A DNA stretch of 15,959 bases, taken from Phoronis ovalis. Its lineage: Eukaryota > Phoronida > Phoronidae. Shown in pieces: positions 9,301-15,869 of the stretch. Both the position numbers and the translations under genes were made by a program. The stretch covers positions 1 to 15,959 of the forward strand of contig JAOXYB010025558.1 of assembly GCA_028565635.1 (NCBI GenBank), given 5' to 3'. Under the pieces are notes generated by a model that saw only the letters and a list, made by a program, of their open reading frames with translations, did no database searches and had not been told where the DNA came from. How positions within the stretch are numbered: the stretch's first letter is position 1; each line of letters starts with the position of its first letter.

Positions 9301-12300
9301 TTGGATATTTGGATCAGAAAATCACAATGTGGGAAGTGAAAATAACAACAAAGATTCAATAATAATGTTTTTCTTGTACATGTATGTTTTATATCTACAG
9401 AATTCGAGAAATCAAACTGGACAGGTTTGGTCGACCCGTTCAACTCATATCGCTACATGGAGGATATGGTGATGTTTCCATATCATATACAGAGAATGGT
9501 CAAATACTGTCAGTTATGCAAGATGGAAATGGCGTTATTTATAATTATGTATCCTTTTTATTTAAACACAGATTGTGTCTCATCTCTAAACACTTGTCAG
9601 ATATTAATAGGTTAATGGCAATAGGTTCATAAAATGTATTAGAATTTTGACAGCTGATTTTTGCAAGGACATATATAACAGTAATTAATATGTAAAATAT
9701 AAGTAGCTCAATAATTATAAACTTTAATAATAATAATGGTTTCCATTTGACAGGTAACCATGTAACCAGCCTCTTAAGTACTGTACACTACAACTTTAGT
9801 TATAATAAAAAATCATGATTTTGTTCCTTGTTAATTTCTTGAACCAGCCTTAAGGATTTGGATGGAAAGCTGAGTAAGCAGTCCTTTTCTTCTGGGTATA
9901 GCTTGCTTATAACATCAATATTACATCAGGTATCTATTTTTTCAAGTGATAAATTAAATGATATCTACATTCGATGCCACAGTATCATTTTTGTTGTATT
10001 TTCCTTATTTTCCAAGAAGTATCTAGTATTCCATTATAATTCCTCCGGAGTTGATTAAAAAGTGAACTGAATTAGTTTTTGAAAAACATACTTTGCAATA
10101 TGCAGGAATCTGGCAAGTAGATTAAAGATTAGTTTCATTAGATCAGTAAGAGCAATGCACAAGATTGGTGTCTACAAAGCTAGAAGATAAACTGTTTTAA
10201 ATTGTTTACTGAAAAGATATATAAATATTAAATACTTCCGATGTCCAGCAGATGCTGATTGCTGTCACATTGACATTATGATAATTATTCTAGTTTAAAA
10301 ATAATCAAAAAATATTATTTTTAGGATGGATACAATATAACATTACCAAGTGGGAGAACATATGGATTTGTGATAGGTGCCAATAGTACAACTTTTACTA
10401 CAGCCTCTGGTAAATCTATATCACATGAAAAGATGTATTATCATGGAGAAACAGATGTCAAAACTGTGATTGCACCAGAAAAGGTGTTTACAAGAACTAT
10501 AGATGTGGATGGATTTCCAATAAAAGACAGGTGTGTGTATTCAGCTTATTTCCATCTAGAGAGCTCCAGAGGTGTCTTTATTCATATCCTGTGGAATTCC
10601 GTATCATCGCAGAAAATATACTTTATTATATTGCCATGGAATACAGCGGAATTGCTTGTTTTTATGGAAAATAAATAATCTAATCAAGATCAAACTCACC
10701 ACAGCATTGCCACTGTTTACGGGATATGATAAGATGACGATACAAGCATTTTCAGACACAACTAATAATTACATTACGAAAACACCCGAACATGTCTGAA
10801 GGTTCCGGAAATGCTCGTAGCACCATCTTGGAGTTGTTTCAGTAAATAGCTGTGGTGCTGCCGTGAGTTAGATCTGTTATCAAATGAATTTTTTCATCAA
10901 AAAAACAACTTTTTGTCTGTATAACTTCAAAAAATCACTAAAATAAACCGGCCCTTATATTATTTGGGAAGAACTTCACAGAATTTGCTATTTTTGCTGC
11001 AGAATTTTTCACTATGGAATTCCACAGATCTGTTTCTTGCTACCTTTCTATTATGACTGCTGATGCTTGCATTTTGACCTCTGAAGTCAATGACCTCTCA
11101 ATATGATCTCTCCATCACAATCTGTTCATACTGACCACCTTGTCTTGACACCTCTAACTTGTGCACTCTTGACCTTCTGATCTTGGCCTTTCAATCTTGA
11201 GACATCTACCTTGATGTCCTTTGTCATCAGTCTTGATGTTCCGTCTTATCATTGACCTCTTTATATTTTGTTTCTGTTTTGAAATCCCCAAGAATTGTGC
11301 TCATAAATGCACACACTGTTGCAGGTTTCCGTCTGGGTTGTGTACAAGATATTTCTATGATGATGCTTGGAGACTGTGGCAAGTCACATATGGAAACATA
11401 AGGATTCAATTAAATTACAACTCTGGAGCAGAGACACCAAGTGAGATTCTTCGATATTATGGATTTATGCTGGAAATTCAAAGCAAAATGGTATATGATG
11501 GCTCGCTGTTGAGATCAATAACAAATTTTGTATCTATTCCAAATAGTACAGAGTTAGAAGAAGACAGTGTTTTTCACTACGAATATGATAATATTTGGAG
11601 ACTGGCAGAAATAATTGTTGTAATTGAAGACACTACTTATGTAACAACCACCACTTACAATGATATTGGAGAGATTCATGCCAGTGGCAGATTTAGTTAT
11701 AGCCGCCCTCAAGCTCTTCAAATTCAAGTAACAGATACCGTGTTATCTTGCTCATATGCAACTTTTCCTACTGGTTTACACCGTTCGACAACCTGTGCCA
11801 TTGATGGTAATACTGTTTTTGGGTATGTTTTAACATATAATGCAACTAACATCGACACTACTTTTTTTACGATTGACAACCAACCTGAAATTTTAAGGAA
11901 AATTTTGTATGATGAAGATTATCGGGTTGTTGCAGTACAGGATGAAAACGGACAAATAATTGAAAGTTATTCATATGATGATAGTGATAACAGAGTTTCT
12001 TGGCAACATGGAACAGAAATAGTGAACACGGCAGGTTATGATGACATGAACAAAATAACTGTTTTGAATTCAGAAGCTTGTATTGTAAATGGGGATGGAT
12101 TTCATGAAAATAATTGTCAAGGGCTCAATATATCATATAATACACATGGGGAGCTGGAATATTCTGATGATGGTAATGGCCGCATTGAATATCGTTACGA
12201 TGGATTTAGCAGAAGAGTTCAAAGAATGCAGAATAACGAAATAACTAAATATTATTACACTGATCCAAACCATCCTTGGAAAGTTAGCCATATTGTACAC

Positions 12301-14184
12301 AGTGACCAAATCTGTGTACTGAGTTATGACCACAATGGTTGTTTACTGGTGATGGAGATGAATGGTGAAGTGATGTATGTTATGACGGATCAGATGTGTA
12401 CTCCTTTGGCTGTGTTTGATTCCAAAGGACAATTACTAAAAAAGGTAAGGAATTGAAACGTCTTCATTTGTATACTTTTTACAGTTTGCTTTTTGTTATT
12501 ATTGATTCGATTTTATTACCGTGTTTCTTTATAGGCATTTTAAATTGTCTTCTGATTAAGATGTCACATCGCATTTATTAGGTGACAGTGAAACAGCTGC
12601 AACATAACTGGCATCACCTAGTGAAGCAGTTCTGTTACCACATCCAAAGTTACTGTAACCAATATGTATCTTATAATCTATAGCTGCTTATTCTTGTATT
12701 TTTTTAACATGTCATCACAAAACAAAAGACAAGGCACAAGAAACAATGTACAATATGTTCAATGTAATATATCCAACACTGGATTAGGCATGTATTAAAA
12801 TGAGGGATAAAGAAATTTGAATTCTGGTTATTATTAACTGCAGAATGTGTAAAATGTATCAATAGCAGTAGGCTTTTAACAAGTGGTGCACAACAGTTGA
12901 ATTGATTTTTACAATAAAAATCTTTATAATTGTCTTATTTTTAACAAAATATTTTTTTACAGGTTCATTATGACATATTCGGTGAAGTCTTGAAGGACTC
13001 TAACCCAGGTTTATATTTACCATTCGGGTTTAGTGGTGGACTGTACGATAGTGAATCTGGATTACTTTACTTTCCCAGCGGTGACTATATACCAAGTTTG
13101 GGACGCTGGGCAGCAAGCTTCCCTGCCGTGTTTGAGAAATGGTATCAGAATCCGTATGCTGTGACTGACCCAGTGAACCATAAAGCTTCAGGTAGCAATT
13201 TGATTTTTTCTTACTTTTTCATTCTAACAGAAAACACATTTTCTTCAACTTTTATTCTAATTGTACTGTATAAAATCTATAAAATTCAAATAAGCTCATT
13301 TTCAAATACATCTATATACAGTTTTAACTTTTCAGATTTAATTTGTAAGATGGTTTTAGAAGTCAAAACTCAGTTTATAACAATTTTGAAGAAGCCTATA
13401 GTTAATATTCTCACTAATTATGTTTAGATTTTACACATGACTTGCATCTAAAGGACACAGTGCCAATACTGCCACAGATATTGGAGCCAAATTTTAAAAC
13501 TTCTGACTTCTTGAATGTACCAACCTCTCCTAGACTACAAAGGAAGTTTAGCTCAGCTGTATCAATGTTAGATTCCTTTGATCCAGAAAGAGGTAAAGTT
13601 TTATGAGATGTAAAACACACAGTGAATTATAAAATTGGTGAAAAGTATTCTTGATTGCAAAAACCTGTCTTTATATATTCTCTTGTGCTTGAAATTGACA
13701 TATTATTTTTTATTAGTGAAAAGCTATTTGTTAAAAGGAAATTTGATAGTTTTTTTTTAATTAATGAAAAATTTTAATTATTTTGATAGTAAATTTGTTT
13801 AAAAACGAGTTCTTTTTGTAGAATTGAGAAGTTTTATTTCAAAAATATGTTTTATTAAAAGGATTGTGTGTGTTAAATTAAAATATGCAACTTAATTTGC
13901 AATTGGTTGTCAGTTTGCAAAATAGTATGACAATCATATTCTACTGATTTTTGGCTTATCATAAATCGTTGATTTCCAATTTGTGCAAATGCTTACTGTT
14001 ATATTACTAAATTCACTGTTCTTTTGCAGGAAGAAATCAAGCTTGTGAAAGATTTGGAAAAAAGCGGCACATCAAGCCAGCAAGCAGTTGTTGTGCAAAA
14101 GTACGCTTCACAGGGGCTCACACTGGTTGTGTCGATGATGCTTTGTCATCTTTGTTATGTAACATGGGATTCTTAAACTATTGA
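3296..14184 (+). CDS. Teneurin, 3' part (17 exons, 5' incomplete)
   Basis: Teneurins are type II transmembrane cell-adhesion proteins whose large extracellular part (EGF repeats, NHL propeller, YD-repeat barrel) binds other teneurins and latrophilins at cell contacts. Seventeen exons join without a phase conflict: 3296-3399, 3815-3966, 4605-4698, 4948-5074, 5414-5545, 5953-6191, 6689-6938, 7128-7563, 7988-8231, 8478-8734, 9401-9548, 9855-9929, 10325-10530, 11325-12444, 12963-13191, 13428-13592, 14030-14184. The spliced product has 1,376 complete residues before TGA (residue 1 is the Ile codon at 3298). The order NHL, YD shell, RHS core is diagnostic. Teneurin-specific markers include LSAPVALAAGSDGSVFFGDY, AGTGGECPKWEDSCGDGG, ECDCASRSCDCF, CTPLAVFDSKGQ and GGLYDSESGLLYF. 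The N-terminal exons are outside the window. The NHL part is well conserved and the middle YD part strongly diverged. No Tox-GHH module is visible. Family assignment is very secure; exact splice sites are by-eye inference. Confidence 0.93.
3505..3522 (-). promoter_or_regulatory. CTCF-like motif, imperfect
   Basis: On the minus strand, TCACTAGGTGGTAGCACC fits the CTCF core at 12 of 14 positions; both mismatches are C-to-T. It lies in the intron between exons 1 and 2, just before an (AGT)n tract at about 3525-3538. A weaker relative (TCACTAGGTGATGC, minus strand) is at 12611-12624. Confidence 0.3.
3815..3966 (+). CDS. Teneurin exon 2: first NHL blade
   Basis: The acceptor is CTTATTACAG and the donor GG|GTAGGT; phase 0 in, phase 2 out; residues 35-84. 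Opening with SCGEGADGK, it continues into LSAPVALAAGSDGSVFFGDY and FIRRLWPDGHVSTVYQLG. This is the best-preserved NHL blade in the window and aligns almost without gaps to vertebrate teneurins. Confidence 0.92.
4053..4539. mobile_element. Inverted-repeat DNA element (MITE-like), TTA duplication
   Basis: The ends 4053-4108 and 4485-4539 are inverted copies of about 55 bases, starting GGGATCATCTCAAAAGT, with four mismatches and one indel. Both flanks carry TTA (4050-4052 and 4540-4542), read as a target-site duplication. A 3-bp TTA duplication is typical of PIF/Harbinger elements, so a non-autonomous Harbinger-like element is the likely class. The 487-bp body contains C-runs, a GT-rich stretch and short open frames of up to 78 codons that I do not recognise. 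The element sits in the intron between teneurin exons 2 and 3, with no effect on the reading frame. Confidence 0.88.
4605..4698 (+). CDS. Teneurin exon 3: second NHL blade
   Basis: The acceptor TTTTTTTTTAG follows a T-run; the donor is AAG|GTAAAT; phase 2 in, phase 0 out; residues 85-116. It encodes NYYLALGPKDGMMYLSDPHM followed by RQVLK, the usual beta-strand pattern ending in an arginine/lysine-rich turn. The intron before it contains a complete inverted-repeat element. Confidence 0.9.
4948..5074 (+). CDS. Teneurin exon 4: NHL blade with CGDGG signature
   Basis: The acceptor is GTGTTTTAG and the donor AAAG|GTATGA; phase 0 in, phase 1 out; residues 117-158. It encodes VEVIAGTGGECPKWEDSCGD followed by GGRATESMFSSLK. 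The AGTG..C...(D)SCGDGG(R/K)A(T/E) signature is a teneurin hallmark. Confidence 0.92.
5272..5305 (-). repeat. Penelope-like terminal motif relic
   Basis: On the minus strand the segment reads GAGGAAGGCTGAAAGGCC followed by GAAATGTTGTA. This resembles the CTGAAGAAGGC...GGCCGAAACGTTGTA motif that recurs in the terminal repeats of Penelope-like retroelements across animals, including hammerhead-derived stretches. No reverse transcriptase or other part is visible nearby, so it would be a short relic in the intron before exon 5. Confidence 0.35.
5414..5545 (+). CDS. Teneurin exon 5: NHL blade
   Basis: The acceptor is TTTCTTTGCAG and the donor AAAAG|GTAAAA; phase 1 in and out; residues 159-202. 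It encodes GIAIGDNGNIYVADNRRIRV and then GLIDKYLGSN, a canonical NHL repeat corresponding to the human blade with IYFVDGTMIRK. Confidence 0.92.
5615..5631 (+). promoter_or_regulatory. CTCF-like motif (perfect core)
   Basis: CCACTAGATGGCAGCGG matches the animal CTCF core CCASYAGRKGGCRS at all 14 positions. It lies in the intron between exons 5 and 6. CTCF is a zinc-finger insulator and loop-anchor protein of bilaterians. The match is seen directly; binding is inferred. Confidence 0.5.
5953..6191 (+). CDS. Teneurin exon 6: NHL blade (WPTHLAVHPLDESLYIVD)
   Basis: The acceptor is CATTTTCAG and the donor CAG|GTATAT; phase 1 in, phase 0 out; residues 203-282. The core is LHWPTHLAVHPLDESLYIVD, nearly colinear with the vertebrate WPTDLA.NPMDNS.YVLD blade, followed by NLVLTVSRTGQLKVAAGK. 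The linker to the next blade (about residues 240-282) is diverged and lacks the cysteine seen in vertebrates. Confidence 0.92.
6192..6688 (+). other. Intron 6-7, nothing recognised
   Basis: 497 bases of AT-rich intron. A 71-codon open frame starting at 6459 shows no family resemblance and appears to be chance. Confidence 0.6.
6689..6938 (+). CDS. Teneurin exon 7: NHL blades with ECDC...CDCF signature
   Basis: The acceptor is ATATTTTAG and the donor CAAG|GTAATT; phase 0 in, phase 1 out; residues 283-365. It contains GVLYLTETDYHMINRIRRVD, the cysteine motif ECDCASRSCDCF and the next blade TAVAITAGGKLYIADQ. The ECDC...CDC(F/Y) motif and its position are teneurin-specific. Confidence 0.94.
7128..7563 (+). 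CDS. Teneurin exon 8: end of NHL propeller and start of YD shell
   Basis: The acceptor is CTTTTATTTTAG and the donor TTTAT|GTGAGT; phase 1 in, phase 2 out; residues 366-510. GNRRIRYAQIK closes the propeller. YVFDRNGKHLYTLVTATNEP and YEFFYNNQGKLANIVD are the strand-rich bridge into the beta-shell. The later part (EVLMEYRDGGLLSRKSSCG) matches the family pattern of a tyrosine, a glycine turn, LL and K. Confidence 0.92.
7564..7987 (+). other. Intron 8-9, nothing recognised
   Basis: 424 bases with standard splice ends (GTGAGT ... TTCCAG). No repeats or open frames of note. Confidence 0.6.
7988..8231 (+). CDS. Teneurin exon 9: YD shell
   Basis: The acceptor is CTGTATTCCAG and the donor AAG|GTAAGTG, an almost ideal donor; phase 2 in, phase 0 out; residues 511-592. 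It opens with YGSYGRLKS, a degenerate YD repeat. The rest is beta-rich, polar and hard to align with other teneurins. Confidence 0.85.
8415..8438. repeat. 11-bp inverted repeat (hairpin)
   Basis: TTTTAACAATT (8415-8425) and AATTGTTAAAA (8428-8438) are perfect inverted copies two bases apart, 40 bases before the exon 10 acceptor. In this AT-rich intron it may be chance; it could also affect splicing structure. Confidence 0.35.
8478..8734 (+). CDS. Teneurin exon 10: YD shell
   Basis: The acceptor is TATTGTTTCAG and the donor GTAAA|GTAAAT; phase 0 in, phase 2 out; residues 593-677. It contains YVLPSGGKLLYQFDFSANLE and the repeat-like QQYKVEYDKNSRTRSIFHGP. Family membership rests mainly on its place between secure exons and on phase agreement. 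Confidence 0.85.
8977..8992 (-). promoter_or_regulatory. CTCF-like motif, minus strand
   Basis: On the minus strand, CCAGCAGGGGGCGATG matches the CTCF core CCASYAGRKGGCRS at 13 of 14 positions. It stands out as a G/C-rich patch in an otherwise AT-rich intron between exons 10 and 11. Relative to the plus-strand motif at 5615 it is convergently oriented. Confidence 0.5.
9401..9548 (+). CDS. Teneurin exon 11: YD repeats
   Basis: The acceptor is TATATCTACAG and the donor AATTAT|GTATCC; phase 2 in, phase 0 out; residues 678-727. It encodes REIKLDRFGRPVQLIS, then VSISYTENGQILSVMQDGNG and VIYNY. The last YNY completes a classic YD repeat, YNYDLDGKL, with the next exon, which supports the junction chosen. 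Confidence 0.83.
9855..9929 (+). CDS. Teneurin exon 12: short YD exon
   Basis: This 75-nt, phase 0/0 exon (residues 728-752) begins DLDGKLSKQSFSSG and ends LLITSILHQ before CAG|GTATCT. The acceptor is the second of two close AGs (9846-9847 and 9853-9854). The first would shift the frame and give an immediate TAA, so the second is chosen. An earlier GG|GTATAG donor at 9896 is incompatible with the next exon's phase. Confidence 0.78.
9930..10324 (+). other. Intron 12-13, nothing recognised
   Basis: 395 bases of AT-rich intron. The exon 12 frame stays open into it for about 42 codons before stopping near 10056; that extension has no recognisable features. Confidence 0.6.
10325..10530 (+). CDS. 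Teneurin exon 13: YD shell
   Basis: The acceptor is ATTATTTTTAG and the donor GACAG|GTGTGT; phase 0 in, phase 2 out; residues 753-820. It starts with DGYNITLPSGRTYGFVIGAN, the LPSGR turn typical of YD shells, and ends near RTIDVDGFPIKD, whose split Arg codon is completed by the next exon. Confidence 0.85.
11068..11258 (+). repeat. Decayed tandem repeat, about 14-bp unit (TCTTGACCT)
   Basis: The end of the intron before exon 14 is built from degenerate units of about 14 bases centred on (T/C)CTTGA(C/T)(C/A/G)T, for example TCTTGACCTTCTGA, TCTTGGCCTTTCAA, TCTTGAGACATCTA and CCTTGATGTCCTTT. Four exact TGACCT hexamers occur (11075, 11091, 11170, 11253). The strand is pyrimidine-rich close to the acceptor at 11324. 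Confidence 0.6.
11325..12444 (+). CDS. Teneurin exon 14: large YD-repeat exon
   Basis: The acceptor is CTGTTGCAG and the donor AAAAAG|GTAAGG; phase 2 in, phase 0 out. This 1,120-nt exon has one open frame for residues 822-1194. Successive YD repeats include RYFYDDAWRLW, FHYEYDNIWRLAE, ESYSYDDSDNRV, IEYRYDGFSRRVQRM and LSYDHNGCLLVMEM. The end, YVMTDQMCTPLAVFDSKGQ, corresponds to the vertebrate stretch containing NTGTPLAVFSS. The first ATG of this open frame (11221) lies in the intron and is not a start. Confidence 0.94.
12445..12962 (+). other. Intron 14-15
   Basis: 518 bases, GTAAGG ... TTTTTTTACAG. The exon 14 frame stops four codons in. It holds only the weak CTCF-like motif at 12611-12624. 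Confidence 0.6.
12963..13191 (+). CDS. Teneurin exon 15: RHS core and barrel plug
   Basis: The acceptor is ATTTTTTTACAG and the donor TTCAG|GTAGCA; phase 0 in, phase 1 out; residues 1195-1270. VHYDIFGEV is the last YD repeat. GGLYDSESGLLYF (from about residue 1219) and DYIPSLGRW (about 1235-1243) are the RHS-associated core, followed by NPYAVTDPVN in place of the usual N.Y.....NP. This motif seals the spiral barrel in bacterial RHS/Tc proteins and teneurins. Confidence 0.95.
13428..13592 (+). CDS. Teneurin exon 16: post-core linker
   Basis: The acceptor is TTATGTTTAG and the donor AGAG|GTAAAG; phase 1 in and out; residues 1271-1325. The sequence (TVPILPQILEPNF, then SPRLQRKFSSAVSMLDSF) is weakly similar to the vertebrate linker after the RHS core, where a PP..GVQ..V...AK.FLSL helix occurs. 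The comparison is by eye; phase agreement on both sides supports the exon. Confidence 0.75.
13593..14029 (+). other. Intron 16-17, nothing recognised
   Basis: 437 bases, GTAAAG ... CTTTTGCAG, extremely AT-rich in its middle (about 13680-13880). No structure beyond A/T runs. Confidence 0.6.
14030..14184 (+). CDS. Teneurin exon 17: terminal, cysteine-rich tail with stop
   Basis: The acceptor is TTCTTTTGCAG; phase 1 in; residues 1326-1376, then TGA at 14182-14184. The tail is basic and then cysteine-rich: ACERFGKKRHIKPASSCCAK, GCVDDALSSLLCNMGFLNY, with five cysteines. It ends roughly where vertebrate teneurins go into the toxin-like Tox-GHH module, so about 130 residues seem to be missing. A weak internal donor (CAAAA|GTACGC, about 14099) could route to another exon, but I see none downstream. 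Confidence 0.72.
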
Positions 14185-15054
14185 AAGCTAAAATATCAAT
14201 ATTTGCCTAATTTACTCCGCAAATAATCTAGTAAGATAGTAATACAATGTATTCCAATCACATGATGTTGGGAAACGCCTGCAAAATAAATAAATACATT
14301 GGTAAAAAGAACACTTTGGATTTAACGAATAAACAAAATACTGGTATTTTTTATATAAACACTTATATTTGTATGATGAAGGAAATATAAATACGTTTAC
14401 TAAGTAGTTCATATATGCCATTCTGATTAAAATCCGAATTTTGTTTTTGCTTACATTTACTCTTTTTCGCTTCCACAGAAACGAGAAAAAAAAGCAGATA
14501 AATAATTAGACTGAAAACTAACTTCGGATTTGAATTGGAATATATGCCATGCTACATACATGTACAACTTGCTATCAAAGCCCACAAGTTTCATTACCAT
14601 AAGCTTTTGGTTTTTAGTACAACTATGCTTATATGGTAACCAGGTCTACTATAAATGTATTATAGTGAAATAGCTCAGTAACTATACTGAACAAAATGCT
14701 GAAAACACAGTAGGCTCATACAAGGTCTGTTTTCCAGTTTCAGAAAACAAGGTAGCTACATGAGATATTTTCTTTACAAAAACCACATGCCTTGGGATAT
14801 ATCTATACTAGGGTACACACAAAAATTGATTCCCCTATAATGGACTAGATAGTAATACTGTGTAGGATACAATACAGAAGGATATGATACTACCATCATT
14901 TTGAGTTGTTCAACTATTAAAAAGAGTTATCAGAAAACACCAACACATAGTACTATATAAATCACTACCTCAAACTAAACACTGCTAAAACAAAATACAA
15001 CACTAGCTAGAATTCCAGTGAATATAATTATAGTAAATAAACTGACTGACTGTT
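14185..15054. other. Teneurin 3' UTR and spacer between convergent genes
   Basis: The first 150 bases are the likely teneurin 3' UTR with two AATAAA signals. The remainder is AT-rich with no recognised exon or repeat. Because both neighbouring genes end here, no promoter is expected. Confidence 0.5.
14285..14333 (+). promoter_or_regulatory. Poly(A) signals of the teneurin gene
   Basis: Two AATAAA hexamers, at 14285-14290 and 14328-14333, lie 100-150 bases after the teneurin stop codon, a normal distance for a short 3' UTR. The region is AT-rich, so a single hexamer would mean little. The pair just after the terminal exon is consistent with the gene ending here. Confidence 0.5.
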
Positions 15055-15060
15055 TTTATT
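15055..15060 (-). promoter_or_regulatory. Candidate poly(A) signal for DCAF7
   Basis: AATAAA on the minus strand, about 810 bases after the DCAF7 stop. Other minus-strand AATAAA copies are at 15616-15621 and 15847-15852; the last is only 18 bases from the stop and an unlikely signal. Which one is used cannot be told from sequence. If this one is used, the DCAF7 3' UTR is roughly 0.8 kb and leaves about 0.7 kb between the two transcripts. Confidence 0.3.
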
Positions 15061-15525
15061 ACGTTATAAAACAAAACATTCAATTTCACAGAAATTATTC
15101 TTGTGCAATCTAGAAGTCTCTAAAGTTTCGCTAATAAAGTTGTCAAGTAGCTTCTCTAATTCAAAACTAGTTCTTGTCTCACTTTACATATTTTTGTAAT
15201 ACTGGAAAAACGTTTTCTTCATACTAATAAAATTAACTTTATAAAAAATAAGTTAAAAATGTGTTTCACTTTGTTTTCACTTCTAATACTTTCAAGTCAT
15301 AATATTTGATGCGAGTGAAATGTTTTTTCCTCTTAAAACTCCCTTAACTTCATATATCTTATGTCACCTAAAGCCAGATTCTTGTCTTCTTTTTCATTAA
15401 GTCCTTTGTGGTTATATTAAACAACCTTCACTGAACATATAAATTTTTTACCCATACTGTTTCTATACATTTACAAAGCAATAGTTTCCCGAATTATCTA
15501 GGAATTCTATCCCACATTGTGTGTA

Positions 15526-15762
15526 TTAAGCCCCTAAAAAAAATATGTAAGGTTCCTATTACATGGCTAACAAAAAATAAGATAGGTAGGTATGAAATTG
15601 GTTTTCATTAAATTTTTTATTTTTTTCCCCGAACATGAAAGAATAACAACACAGGTATTGCTGGAAATGTGCAAAACAAAATGTGTTTACCTTATGGTAA
15701 GGGGTTAAAATTAGGGTCCGTCGGGTTAATGGAACCATACATATTTTTTCCCTGGGTCTAAT
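15526..15762. repeat. Inverted-repeat element, about 237 bp (possible MITE)
   Basis: The arm 15526-15562 and the inverse of 15726-15762 share A-run/ATATGTA(A/T)GGTTCC(T)ATTA, with a C-rich start on each side (AGCCCC and AGACCC). TTA/ATTA occurs next to both ends, but alignment of the very tips is ambiguous, so the target duplication is uncertain. It falls in what would be the DCAF7 3' UTR. A CCTTATGGTAAGG palindrome sits inside. Confidence 0.45.
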
Positions 15763-15869
15763 TATAATATTGTCTTGCAAAATGTATAAATTCAGATTAT
15801 TGCTTCTATGCTATAGCTGTGTAATGACGGTATTCGATTCTTTGGTTTTATTTCTCTATGTTCACTAGT

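Noticed and set aside
11221-11324. ATG-led extension of the exon 14 frame as an independent gene start
   Set aside because: The 104 bases before the strong acceptor CTGTTGCAG are a decayed tandem repeat, and the split Arg codon joins exon 13 perfectly.
3296-14184. Bacterial RHS/Tc toxin gene or transferred prokaryotic YD protein
   Set aside because: Seventeen exons with consistent phases, NHL propeller in teneurin order and the ECDC...CDC signature indicate an animal teneurin.
14212-14421. 69-codon minus-strand frame downstream of teneurin
   Set aside because: AT-rich, tyrosine- and phenylalanine-heavy translation of UTR sequence; no family resemblance.
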